This document shows positions 34,450 through 43,938 of a stretch of 64,000 bases of DNA, piece by piece (the stretch's first letter is position 1; each line of letters opens with the position of its first letter). The stretch is taken from contig JBAYKX010000018.1 in NCBI GenBank assembly GCA_041664345.1, positions 30,562-94,561 on the forward strand, given 5' to 3'. Source of the DNA: GWE2-40-63 sp041664345 (GTDB lineage: Bacteria; Bacteroidota; Bacteroidia; Bacteroidales; SZUA-534). The notes below the pieces were generated by a model, which was not told the origin of the DNA, did no database searches, and was given only the letters and a program-made list of their open reading frames with translations. Made by a program: the position numbers and the translations under genes.

Positions 34450-36552
34450 ATGAAGAAAATACTATTTTATGGATTGGTTGTTAGCTTTTTTATGGCTTGC
34501 CAACCGGAAAAACCCTCAACAACAGAGCCCTCTTTAATAAAAAAGAGTGAACTCAAGTTGACCTCCGACATACAGACTCCTGAAGTATTGTGGAGCTTTG
34601 GGCGATTGGGCGATGTGCAGGTTTCGCCCGATGGAACCCAACTTTTGTACGGGGTTTCGTATTTAAGTATTGAACAAAACAAAAGCAATCGGGAGCTTTT
34701 TATAATGGATGTTGATGGTGCCAATAAAAAACAAATCACACAAACAAAATATAATGAGTATAATGCCGTTTGGCTCCCCAACGGAAAGCAAATTGTATTC
34801 CTTTCACCAGAATCATGATCGGTGCAAGCCTGGATTATGAATACTGACGGAACCAATAAAAAACAACTTTCCGCTGTGGTTGGTGATATTGCTAACTTAA
34901 TTCTTTCGCCCGATGGCACCAAAGTTTTGTTTACCACCGATGTGAAAGTTGATAAAAACACCGCCGACATCTATCCCGATCTTCCAAAAGCCGATGGACG
35001 AATTGCTACTGATTTAATGTATCGTCATTGGGATACATGGGAAGACGGAGCTTACAGCCATATTTTTGTAGCCACTTTCGATGGAAATTCAATTGCTGAT
35101 GCTAAGGATATTATGCCCGGTGAACCTTTCGATACCCCATTAATGCCTTTCGGAGGAATTGAAGAAATTAGCTGGAGCCCCGATGGCAAACAAATTGCCT
35201 ACACCTGCAAAAAACTAAAAGGGAAAGATTATACCTTAAGCACCAATTCCGATGTGTATTTGTATCGTTTGGAAAACGGTGAAACCAAAAACCTGACTGA
35301 AGGAATGCCGGGATATGATCGCGCCCCATTTTTTGCCCATGATGGAAATAAAATATATTGGTTGAGTATGGAACGAGGTGGTTTTGAAGCCGATAAAGAG
35401 CGCTTGTTTGTGATGGATTTTGAATCGGGCGAAAAAACCTACCTAACCGATAAATTTGATTACAGTCCATCAAGCCTGACTTGGGCTGATGCTGGTGAAA
35501 ACCTTTACTTTGTAGCAGGTGTAATGGCTACGTTCCAAATTTATAAAATGAATATAGCTTCAAGGGAAATTAAGGCAATTACCGAGGGGATGCACGATTA
35601 TCATACTGTTGCATTAGCCGGTGAAAAACTTGTGGGTGAAAGGGTATCGATGACTAAACCCGCTGAAATATATTCCATTAATCAAGCAACGGGTGAAAAC
35701 ACCGAACTATCATTCGAAAACAAGCACCTGCTTGATCAATTAACGATGGCTACCGTTGAAAAGCGCTGGATTAAAACCACCGACAACCAAGATATGCTGG
35801 TTTGGGTTATTTATCCACCCCATTTCGACAAAACAAAGAAATATCCGGCTATTCTTTATTGCGAAGGAGGACCACAATCTACATTAAGTCAATTTTGGAG
35901 TTACCGGTGGAACTTTAACCAAATGGCATCCAATGGATATATTATTGTTGCTCCAAACCGCCGGGGTGTCACCACAATGGGCCAAGCCTGGACTGACCAA
36001 ATTAGCAAAGATAATAGTGGTCAAGCCATGCAGGATTTATTAAAGGCAATCGATGTTATGAAAGAAGAGCCCTTTATTGATAAAAACCGCTTAGCTGCTA
36101 TTGGTGCTAGCTTTGGTGGATTCTCCGTAAACTGGTTAGCCGGAAACCACCAGGGCCGTTTTAAAGCTTTTATTACACATTGTGGAGTATTTAATTCTGA
36201 AATGGAATACATTACCACCGACGAAATGTTTTTTGATAATTGGGAAAAAGGAGGTGCACCATGGGAAACCAATAATAAACAAGCCATGAAATCGTATGCC
36301 GGTTCGCCCCATAATTTTGTGAAAAATTGGAATACCCCAATAATGGTTATTCATGGTGAACACGATTATCGAATTCCATATACCCAAGGGTTGGCGGCAT
36401 TTAATGCAGCACAATTGATGGGCATTCCAAGCAAGCTGTTGTTCTTTCCTTCGGAAACCCATTGGGTGTTAAAACCTCAAAATGGTATCTTATGGCAACG
36501 CGAGTTCAAAGGTTGGCTCGACCAATGGCTTCAAGGGCCTGAGTCAAAATAG
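34450..36552 (+). pseudogene. S9 family prolyl oligopeptidase/acylaminoacyl peptidase lipoprotein interrupted by TGA
   Basis: Read through one stop, this is a 700-residue serine peptidase. It has a lipoprotein signal (ending FFMAC), a WD40-like/TolB beta-propeller (~45-420) and an alpha/beta-hydrolase domain with Ser554 in GASFGGF, Asp in HGEHDYRIP and His in SETHWVLKP. The TGA at 34816-34818 (codon 123) falls between FLSPES and SVQAWIMN. Relatives usually read SGS here, so GGA to TGA is the simplest change. The frame is otherwise open. Without read-through, a GTG at 34822 could start a 576-aa piece lacking the signal peptide. It would trim short peptides in the periplasm. Confidence 0.9.
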
Positions 36553-36560
36553 ATACAAAT

Positions 36561-36593
36561 AAAAAATCCGGAAAGTTTATTTCCGGATTTTTT
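36561..36593 (+). terminator. Terminator after the S9 peptidase
   Basis: A perfect 14-bp stem AAAAAATCCGGAAA / TTTCCGGATTTTTT with a 5-nt loop (GTTTA), 9 bp after the stop. A U-run lies at both ends, so it could work in both directions. Confidence 0.93.
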
Positions 36594-37065
36594 ATTGTAG
36601 TTAAACAAAAGTTAGTTAGTCAAACGCGAAAAACAATTTACAAGAATGTAATATATTGAATATATTGCATGTGAATATTTTCAGACATGTTTTTTATGTG
36701 GTTAAATCTACCAGGTTTTTATATCTTAAATGAATTTTATGGTAGAATTTGCTTAATTTTTATTCTCTGTTAAACTGGGAAAGGCATAAAAAGTTGTAAT
36801 ACATATTTACTGATAACTGATTTTAATGCTAAAGTACCTTATTAAACTATACCGGTGCGGTGGGCAGGCGAAATTTGGCGTGGAATATAGATAATTCTTG
36901 AATAGTAGCCATATCAATTGGAAAACAACAGATGCTCTTTATCGCAGAAGGTGATTCGGAGAAATTATAGAATTATCTAAATTCGGAAATTTCGCTTGAC
37001 TTTTGGTCCTTTTGGTCAAGTAAAAGGACAAAGAAGGAAAAATTTGTAGGGTTTCTCACGTTCGA
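36594..37065. other. Long non-coding gap with a short palindromic repeat
   Basis: About 470 bp with no supportable gene on either strand. The right end (36991-37035) has the inverted repeat CTTGAC...GTCAAG around TTTTGGTCCTTTTG, followed by AAAAGGACAAAG. This resembles the TTGAC/GTCAA hairpins scattered through Bacteroidota intergenic regions. It lies just after the minus-strand gene that ends at 37066 and may act as its transcript end. The remainder is AT-rich and featureless to me. Confidence 0.5.
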
Positions 37066-37596
37066 CTAGTTACTGTTTTCCAGATTTTCCGCGTTCGGAT
37101 CCGGTTTGTTTTTTTCTGTCAAATCGGTCAGGTAATTTTGTATCCGCTTCCTAATGGGATCGTTTACCAGATACATAAAGCGCTTGTAAGGATTGGTTAC
37201 AAAATCCTCCTCCGACATCCGGATAGCAGTTTTACCCTTAAAATCGGCCACGGTTATTATCCGCATCAATTGTTTTCCATCGGGTCGATGAATAATTCTA
37301 ATATAATCAGTTTCTGCAATTTTTTGAGTGATCAATAAAACAGAATCTCCATTGGTATAATTTTCCATCCAGGCATCCTGTCCATCAACTACTTGCTGTT
37401 GAATCATGGTATCCAAATCATGTCTCCATGCAGGTTCTTCCCAATGATTTGTTATGTCAGCAATAATAAAATAATACATTTTGTCAATTACTGCCATTTC
37501 AGTAATTAGCCGCTCCTTTGGTTGAGTCAGCCCTATTGCGAAAGGGATTGCACCTAGAATCAAAGCAATAATTATAATTTTAATGCGAGCCTTCAT
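37066..37596 (-). CDS. Small N-terminally anchored protein, possibly SRPBCC-like
   Basis: A 176-aa protein with one N-terminal membrane helix (IKIIIIALILGAIPFAIGL) and a ~140-residue extracytoplasmic domain. The domain pattern is weakly reminiscent of SRPBCC/polyketide-cyclase folds: IADITNHWEEPAWRHDL near the start, paired beta strands (DYIRIIHRPDGKQLMRIIT), and a last long helix (PIRKRIQNYLTDLTEK). The tail is polar and Asn/Glu rich. It stands alone between long non-coding stretches. I cannot name a family with certainty, and no function can be given. Confidence 0.6.
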   Translation of the reverse strand: MKARIKIIIIALILGAIPFAIGLTQPKERLITEMAVIDKMYYFIIADITNHWEEPAWRHDLDTMIQQQVVDGQDAWMENYTNGDSVLLITQKIAETDYIRIIHRPDGKQLMRIITVADFKGKTAIRMSEEDFVTNPYKRFMYLVNDPIRKRIQNYLTDLTEKNKPDPNAENLENSN

Positions 37597-37817
37597 CAGT
37601 TAAGATTTTCATTAAAGATAATTATATTTTAATATGCACCGCAGCTATAAATCAGAAATTATAACTTTCAATTGGTTCCTTACTACGGTATCGCCTTATT
37701 GAAGTTTTAAAATGCGCTATATATAAAGTTTTCTATTTGACCAAAATAGGAATTTCTATGGGTGAAATGAATTTGTTTGCCTATTAAAGTTTTTTTTCGG
37801 CTTAGCTTACAGGGAAC

Positions 37818-37852
37818 AAAAAACTCCCAAGATAAGTTGATTACCGCGGGAG
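37818..37852 (-). terminator. Terminator of the CoA-transferase gene
   Basis: On the minus strand, CTCCC (37848-37852) pairs with GGGAG (37824-37828), with further weaker pairing in the 19-nt loop. It is followed by a TTTTTT tract (37818-37823), about 35 bp after the stop codon. Confidence 0.65.
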
Positions 37853-37886
37853 CTTTTTTAGATTTAATTTTATAGGTCAGCTAACT

Positions 37887-39191
37887 TTATGAAACAAAAT
37901 GGTAGTGCGGACCAAACCGTTCAAAAGCAGCTTTATCAAGTGATTCCTGATGGTTTGGGTGAGCAATGCTTATAATTAACTTGGCCCGTTCTTGCAACGA
38001 TTTACCATACAGGTTTACCGACCCATATTCAGTAACCATCCAATGCATATTGGAACGGGTAGTTACTACACCGGCGCCTAAATGCAGCATGGGTGCAATT
38101 TTGCTCATTCCTTTTTGTGTTACCGATGGCATGGCAATAATGGGTTTACCGCCTGGACTCATTGATGCCCCCCTTACAAAATCAATTTGGCCGCCAACCC
38201 CTGAATAGTGCTTAGTACCAATTGAATCGGAACAAACCTGACCGGTAATATCCACCTGAATAGCAGAATTGATAGCCGTAACTTTTGGGTTGCGGCAAAT
38301 TACATTAATGTCGTTGGTATAACCCACATCTTTCATAACAACACCAGGGTTATCATCTACAAAATCGTATAATTTCTTACTTCCCATTAAAAAGGTCGAA
38401 GTCATTTTGCCCACATCAATTCCTTTCATGGCCCCATTAACCACTCCTTTTTCTACTAAGGGTAAGATACCGTCGGCAAACATTTCAGTGTGCACCCCAA
38501 GGTTTTTATGGTTTCCCAATTGGGCCAATACCGCATTTGGAATTGCACCAATTCCCATTTGCAGCGTGGCTCCGTCGTCAATCAATTCGGAAACGTTCTT
38601 TCCAATAGCCACTTCAATGGGGTCAGGGTCGGTAAAATGGGCCTCAATCAATGGGCTGTCGTCCTCGCAAAAAATATCGATACAAGTAGCACGGATCATG
38701 GCATCTCCAAATGCACGGGGCATATGCGGGTTTATTACGCCAATAACTATATCGGCAGTTTGTACGGCGGCTAAGGTTGCATCTACAGAAGTTCCCAATG
38801 ATACATACCCATGTTTGTCAGGTGGCGAAACCTGCACCATTGCCACATTTACTTTGGTGTATCCTTCACGGATGAGACGCTGGGTTTCATGTAAAAAAAC
38901 GGGTATATAGTCGGCGTAACCGTCTTGAGTATCTTGACGAACATTGTGACCTACAAAAAAACTTTGAAGTTGAAAAATTCCTTCAAAAGCTTTGGAAGCA
39001 TAGGGTGCAGGTCCTTCGGTATGAAGGTGTTGAATTTTAACATTCCTGAATTCACCGCTTTTCCCTCGTTCACACATGGCTTCAATAAGCCGCTGAGGAG
39101 CACAGGCTACACTGTGAATGTGAATTCTATCATTGGTTTTTATAATTTTTACCGCCTCTTGAGCTGAAACAAATTTAATGGAATGGTGCAT
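37887..39191 (-). CDS. Acetyl-CoA hydrolase/transferase family protein (4-hydroxybutyrate CoA-transferase-like)
   Basis: A cytoplasmic CoA-transferase of about 434 aa that moves CoA between acetyl-CoA and a carboxylic acid, or hydrolyses it. Characteristic segments are SAQEAVKIIKTNDRIHIHS, VSPPDKHGYVSLG, LQMGIGAIPNAVLAQL, the likely catalytic Glu in GVHTEMFADG, and GVGGQIDFVRGA. The ATG at 39191 is preferred over 39227: a TATCTTTG promoter box lies at 39225-39232, which would place the longer start upstream of the transcript. It is a single-gene unit with its own terminator. In anaerobic Bacteroidota such enzymes serve acetate or butyrate formation; the acid substrate cannot be fixed here. 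Confidence 0.9.
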   Translation of the reverse strand: MHHSIKFVSAQEAVKIIKTNDRIHIHSVACAPQRLIEAMCERGKSGEFRNVKIQHLHTEGPAPYASKAFEGIFQLQSFFVGHNVRQDTQDGYADYIPVFLHETQRLIREGYTKVNVAMVQVSPPDKHGYVSLGTSVDATLAAVQTADIVIGVINPHMPRAFGDAMIRATCIDIFCEDDSPLIEAHFTDPDPIEVAIGKNVSELIDDGATLQMGIGAIPNAVLAQLGNHKNLGVHTEMFADGILPLVEKGVVNGAMKGIDVGKMTSTFLMGSKKLYDFVDDNPGVVMKDVGYTNDINVICRNPKVTAINSAIQVDITGQVCSDSIGTKHYSGVGGQIDFVRGASMSPGGKPIIAMPSVTQKGMSKIAPMLHLGAGVVTTRSNMHWMVTEYGSVNLYGKSLQERAKLIISIAHPNHQESLDKAAFERFGPHYHFVS

Positions 39192-39224
39192 GATACATCG
39201 ATTTTTAGGATAAAAAAACGATGC

Positions 39225-39232
39225 CAAAGATA
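39225..39232 (-). promoter_or_regulatory. -7 box (TATCTTTG) of the CoA-transferase gene
   Basis: A perfect TAnnTTTG match on the minus strand, 33 bp before the ATG at 39191. No clear -33 TTG was found. It argues against the upstream ATG at 39227, which overlaps the box. Confidence 0.5.
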
Positions 39233-39301
39233 GAATTATATTTTAACGCTAAAGATTGAGCTTACATGATTAAAGTCATGGTAGCATTAGGTTAGGATTT
39301 T

Positions 39302-40725
39302 TTATTTGCCGCTTGCTTCAAATATGGTTTTAATAGTATATATCATAATTTTCAGGTCAATATATAGCGACATATCTTCCAAATATATCATATCATAGTT
39401 TAACCGATTAATCATTTCATCCACATTTTCGGCATATCCAAACTTTACTTGGCCCCATGAAGTTATTCCTGGTCTTACTTTAAAAAGTAATAAGTAATGC
39501 GGAGCTTTTGAACTATCTGATTTACAAAGAATTCTCTTTCAGGTCTGGGTCCAACTAATGACATATCACCTTTTAATACATTATAAAACTGGGGCAATTC
39601 ATCTAACCTTGTTTTTCGCATAAACCGTCCAAATGGAGTTACCCTTGGGTCATCTTTACTACTTAAAGCCGGGCCATTTTGCTCAGCGTTAAGGAACATT
39701 GACCTAAATTTATATATTTTAAAGGGTTTTCCATACCGACCCATTCTTGTATGTGAATATAAAATGGGTCCTTTTGATGTAAATTTTATCCATAAAGCTA
39801 AAACTAAAAATAACGGGCTAAGTATTATTAATGCAATGGTTGAAAAAGAAACATCAATTACCCGTTTCAGGTTTTCTTGCCAGGCGGGTAACAATTCGTG
39901 CGACAATTCTATTAATGGCACACCAAAAAGTGACGACATCTTAACAGAGCCCGCCATAATATCCAATAAATCGGGAATGGCTTTGGTTAAAACATTAGTG
40001 GCTTTTGTTTTCACCAAAATTTGCTGAATTTTTTCCCGTTCCGAAGGTTCAATAGCTATAATCACTTCTTCAATTTTTTGTTGGTTTATAGTAGTAATCA
40101 GAGTATCTAGTTTCCCTAAGTATGGTATGTAATCACTTAAAGCGGTTTTATTATCGCCATTCACAGTTATATAACCAACAATTTGGTTTCCTGCTGATTT
40201 TGGTTTTCGTTGCAAATCAAAATAGAGTTGCACTGCTTGTTCGTTGCTTCCAATTATCAGAGTGGGGAAACCAATTTTATGATTTTGAATTTTAGAATTC
40301 GTTCTGGTGGTAATAGTTACTCTTGGTAAATAGGTCAAGATAAAGTGCACTCCCCATAGGAAAAAAAATGATTGATAGTAGTTTTTATATGATATGATGG
40401 TATCGTCAAGTATTAAAAGGAAAAATATAAAAATAACTCCTAACGTAACTATAAATATTGTTTTTCCTAGCTCTTGTAAACGTGATTTTCGATAAATATC
40501 ATGGTATTCACCCGATACATAATATATTAATAACCAAAAAAGGGGAATTAAAACAATTCCGGCATAGAAGTTACTATTAAAAATTTCCTTACTTGATGGA
40601 GTATAAAGGGGAGCTGTAATTACGATTTTACGGTAAATAAAAAAAATGACCCATGATGCCAAGGCCGCAAAATAATCTGCAGTAACGTATTTGGCTACTT
40701 GAATCTTTGGACTTTTTTGTATCAT
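39302..40725 (-). pseudogene. Exopolysaccharide polyprenyl glycosylphosphotransferase (sugar transferase), frameshifted
   Basis: A membrane enzyme that puts the first sugar-phosphate on undecaprenyl phosphate for surface polysaccharide. Four N-terminal membrane helices and a CoA-binding-like domain (~140-260) precede a membrane hairpin and the bacterial sugar transferase domain (VIDVSFSTIALIILSP; KFRSMFLNAEQNGPALS; MRKTRLDELPQFYNVLKGDMSLVGPRPE). Near 39506-39509 the frame breaks. The listed frame ends in an aberrant RITYYFLK, while the next phase continues correctly (APHYLLLFKVRPGITSWGQV ... KTIFEASGK) to TAA at 39302. One missing A in the coding-strand run CAAAAGCT explains it. Either a mutation or a homopolymer sequencing error. 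Confidence 0.9.
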
Positions 40726-40733
40726 TTTTTAAA

Positions 40734-41603
40734 CTATTGCACAATTTTTATATCGTCGATCCAGATTTTTGGATTTAATACTAATGATTGTTCTAAGGCC
40801 GAATTGGTTGCATAATTGTAATTATTCAGCGAAACTTTAAACTTAGTTCCCGTAGGATAGGCTGATAAAGTGGCGTATAAATCGAGGTAGATTTTTCTCC
40901 ATTCCTTTGTTGGATTAAATTCTACTAAAGGAATTTGAACGATTTCACTCTTATTGTTTATAATGAGTGTCAAGTTAAATACTATGTCTGATTTGAAATT
41001 CATTTCCAAAAAATATCCCTGAGTTATATTTTCCGGTTTGGCAATTTCATCCACCGAAACTTCATAAAAAAGATTTGTTGAGCTATCCATTTCAATTAAG
41101 CCGCAAAAATTACCTTCAATAGGTGCTTGAGAATCTTTTATAAATCCATATTTTATGGTAGTATCATGTTCAAATTTTATAGCACCTTCATCAAAATTCT
41201 CTTTCCACGGAATTTGAGCTAATGCATTATCATAGCCAATGGTAGGATTAATTGTAATTACCTCCGCACTTTTTAATTCTTTCGATACCCGGTACGATTC
41301 ATAAAACGGATAAAATGTACGACTGGAGCTCATGCCATTTACCTTAATTCCGCCCGATATCATTATATCTGCCATTCCTTCAGTTAAAACCGGAATAGTA
41401 GCTGGTAATTCAAAAACACCAATCAATTCAGTATTCACATAAACCCAAGCATCACTAATCCCCAGCGATTCTTCGTGTTCCAATAAAATACTATCAATTT
41501 GAATATACGATGGAATACGTTCAGAAGGATTGATATAATCGCAACTGGAAGTAATAAGTAGCATAAATAGTATACTTGCATTGGTACCAATACTGAATTG
41601 CAT
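40734..41603 (-). CDS. Unknown lipoprotein next to the sugar transferase
   Basis: A ~289-aa lipoprotein whose signal ends ITSSCDYINPS. The body has an N-terminal beta domain (IQIDSILLEHEE, SDAWVYVNTELIGVFELP, consistent with a small immunoglobulin-like or carboxypeptidase-regulatory fold) and a C-terminal jelly-roll-like half ending KIWIDDIKIVQ. The ATG at 41603 is used because the longer frame needs a TTG. It ends 8 bp before the sugar transferase start, so the two are likely cotranscribed. This pairing may reflect a surface-polysaccharide function, but I know no described role. Confidence 0.7.
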   Translation of the reverse strand: MQFSIGTNASILFMLLITSSCDYINPSERIPSYIQIDSILLEHEESLGISDAWVYVNTELIGVFELPATIPVLTEGMADIMISGGIKVNGMSSSRTFYPFYESYRVSKELKSAEVITINPTIGYDNALAQIPWKENFDEGAIKFEHDTTIKYGFIKDSQAPIEGNFCGLIEMDSSTNLFYEVSVDEIAKPENITQGYFLEMNFKSDIVFNLTLIINNKSEIVQIPLVEFNPTKEWRKIYLDLYATLSAYPTGTKFKVSLNNYNYATNSALEQSLVLNPKIWIDDIKIVQ

Positions 41604-41672
41604 AAGCAACAAGTTTAAATGTAAACGATGTTATAAATGAATTATTGCAAAGAAAGGAAAAAATGAGGCGGA

Positions 41673-42575
41673 TTATAAGAAGTTAACACATACCCTAAGT
41701 TTTTCTTTAACCTTTTCCATCACTCTGAAGGTATGGCATTCATTCTCAATAGAATTCAATGGAGCAGTATGTTTTATAATATTTTGATAGAAGTTTTCCA
41801 ATTGCTTTGCAATTAGTTTTTCTGTGGTGTTATTTAGTGAATTGGTGCAAGTCAAAAAATCTTGCGATGCATGGGTGCATTTCACTAAATTCTGTTGAAA
41901 ATCAATGCGATAATTGGAATTGTATTCATACGCCTTAATTAAATGCTGAAACTCTTTTTCAACTGAATTTACTGATATATTTACCACGCTGCCGTTATTA
42001 AAGTCCATGCGGAGGTTTATAATATCGGGAATTTCTGAAAAAGAAGAGATGGTATTTGCAGTTACTCTTTTTAAATTTTTGGAAAACATTGGCAATATGC
42101 CGCTAACCTGCTGCCTTACAATAGGTAATAAATTTATTTCATTCATTCCCGTAAATAAGCAATCAACCAAAAGAGGTGTTTTACTTACCTTTATGTATTC
42201 ATTATAAGCATCATGAAACATAAACGCATGATAAATTTGAATTATTACCCCTGCTTCATCTTTCAATTTAACTAAATGCAGGTGCTCCTCATAATTTAAA
42301 TAATAGGTATTGTGTAAAAAAACAGGTTTCGAGTATTGAAGAGCCAACTCAATTAAAGGAAAGTAAGTATTCTCTGTACCTGCAAAAACAAAGGCATCAG
42401 CATGTAAAGCCATATCAGAAAAACTACAGAATACGGGTTTATTTTTAAATTCTTTAGGAATTTCAAATTGAAAACTTGGGTCAAAAATCCCGGATAAGCA
42501 AAAGGCCGGATTTTCTTCAATGGCCTTAATATATTGATGATGGTTGGTATTTCCTACAACAGCTATTTTGAGCAT
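41673..42575 (-). CDS. Gfo/Idh/MocA-like protein lacking the usual catalytic motif
   Basis: A 300-aa protein with a Rossmann start (MLKIAVVGNTNHHQYIKAIE) and the general layout of Gfo/Idh/MocA oxidoreductases. The hallmark EKP motif after strand 5 is replaced: where relatives read CEKP, this has KPVFLHNTYYLN, so the catalytic lysine is absent. The C-terminal half keeps an alpha/beta sheet pattern (LRMDFNNGSVVNISVNS). It may be a degenerate or non-enzymatic member. It lies ahead of the lipoprotein and sugar transferase on the same strand and may belong to nucleotide-sugar or surface-glycan metabolism by context. Confidence 0.72.
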   Translation of the reverse strand: MLKIAVVGNTNHHQYIKAIEENPAFCLSGIFDPSFQFEIPKEFKNKPVFCSFSDMALHADAFVFAGTENTYFPLIELALQYSKPVFLHNTYYLNYEEHLHLVKLKDEAGVIIQIYHAFMFHDAYNEYIKVSKTPLLVDCLFTGMNEINLLPIVRQQVSGILPMFSKNLKRVTANTISSFSEIPDIINLRMDFNNGSVVNISVNSVEKEFQHLIKAYEYNSNYRIDFQQNLVKCTHASQDFLTCTNSLNNTTEKLIAKQLENFYQNIIKHTAPLNSIENECHTFRVMEKVKEKLRVCVNFL

Positions 42576-42663
42576 GCAACTAGTTTTTTACAAAACTATG
42601 CGAATTACTTTTTAATATTCTATGGTTCACAATATTCTTATTAACGCCGTGTTGTTAATAAAC

Positions 42664-43632
42664 TTACACGATTCCTTCTTTAAGAATATCATGAATGTGA
42701 ATCATGCCCACATATTTGGTTCCATTAACAACAATTAGCTGGGTAATATTATTCTGCTCCATTACCTGAAAGGCTTGAACAGCTAACTGATTTTCATCAA
42801 TGGTTCGGGGGTTTTTTCCCATAATATCTTGGGCAAGCAACTCGTTAATAGGTCTTTTAGATATCAGCATCCGCCGAAGATCACCATCAGTTATGATTCC
42901 GCTTAGCTCCCCAATAGCATTAACTACGGCGGTAGCTCCCAGCCGTTTCGTGGTCATTTCCATAATTACTTGATCAATGCTGGCATCTTCAGCTATTTGC
43001 GGTTTTTGATTGTTGTGGTACAAATCGTTAACCCTCAAGTACAATTTTTTACCCAAAGTACCTCCCGGATGATATTTGGCAAAATCGGTGGATGAAAAGT
43101 CACGATATTCAAGTAAGGCAACGGCCAAAGCGTCTCCCATAACCAATTGGGCGGTGGTGCTCGATGTGGGTGCTAAATTATTTGGACAAGCTTCGCTATC
43201 AATAAATGCATTCAAAATATAATCGGCCTGTTGAGCCAACACCGAATGAGTGTTTGATATCATGGCAATAATCTTATTACCCATGGTTTTCAGAAGCGGT
43301 ATAAGTACCTTTATCTCTGGAGTATCGCCACTGCGTGAAACACAAATAACCACATCGTTTTTCTGCACAATCCCTAAATCACCATGTATGGCATCGGCTG
43401 CATGCATGAAAATAGCCGGTGTTCCAGTACTATTAAGAGTTGCAACAATTTTTTGGGAAATATTGGCGCTTTTTCCAATACCGGTAATAATAACTCTGCC
43501 TTCACTGTGATAGATAAGCTCTACACATTTAGCAAAATCATCATTGATAAACGTAACTAAGTTCTTTATAGTTTCTGCCTCATGGAGTACTACTTTTTTT
43601 CCCGATTCAATTATTTTGATGTGGCTTTTCAT
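42664..43632 (-). CDS. kdsD: D-arabinose-5-phosphate isomerase (KpsF/GutQ family)
   Basis: A 322-aa cytoplasmic isomerase converting ribulose-5-phosphate to arabinose-5-phosphate, the first step to Kdo for lipopolysaccharide. An N-terminal SIS domain (~35-170: GRVIITGIGKSANISQKIV, HAADAIHGDLGIV, CVSRSGDTPEI) is followed by SSTTAQLVMGDALAVALL and two CBS domains (~205-320: LGATAVVNAIGELSGIITD, GMIHIHDILKEG). The key DxxHGDLG motif is present. It is divergent from recQ across a 306-bp gap, an arrangement common in Bacteroidota. Its promoter box TATATTTG lies at 43649-43656. Confidence 0.93.
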   Translation of the reverse strand: MKSHIKIIESGKKVVLHEAETIKNLVTFINDDFAKCVELIYHSEGRVIITGIGKSANISQKIVATLNSTGTPAIFMHAADAIHGDLGIVQKNDVVICVSRSGDTPEIKVLIPLLKTMGNKIIAMISNTHSVLAQQADYILNAFIDSEACPNNLAPTSSTTAQLVMGDALAVALLEYRDFSSTDFAKYHPGGTLGKKLYLRVNDLYHNNQKPQIAEDASIDQVIMEMTTKRLGATAVVNAIGELSGIITDGDLRRMLISKRPINELLAQDIMGKNPRTIDENQLAVQAFQVMEQNNITQLIVVNGTKYVGMIHIHDILKEGIV

Positions 43633-43938
43633 TAATTTTTATTTTGAACAAATATAGTGAGCTATTTTAAAACAAATTGAAAAAATAATCAACCGTATTC
43701 AGACTTTTTAAAACTATACTGCGTTGTTAGTAGTTCATAATACCTATAAATTCAGAAGGTTATGTAAAATCAAATATCAACCAACACTTATAAAAGAGGG
43801 GCTATTATAAATTACTTTAAACAAAAAATGGTAACATGATTATTAATGAATAATTTTTAGTAACTTAGTTAAACAATGTTTACGTTATATTAATTTAGCG
43901 CTCCAAAAAATAATATTGCACTGAAAGTGTGTTAAAGT
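43633..43938. promoter_or_regulatory. Divergent kdsD/recQ intergenic region
   Basis: A 306-bp AT-rich spacer. On the minus strand, TATATTTG (43649-43656) with TTG 16 bp upstream forms a likely kdsD promoter about 17 bp before its ATG. On the plus strand a near match TAATATTG (43911-43918) precedes recQ by about 20 bp. No gene or repeat was found. Confidence 0.5.

Noticed and set aside
33712..34818. Programmed stop-codon recoding (read-through or selenocysteine) in the two split genes
   Set aside because: One stop is TAA and the other TGA, neither falls at a catalytic position, no selenocysteine hairpin was evident after the TGA, and all other genes use normal stops.
38407..38910. 167-codon frame antisense to the CoA-transferase gene
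   Set aside because: It is a shadow of a well-conserved gene on the other strand and shows no protein-like composition.
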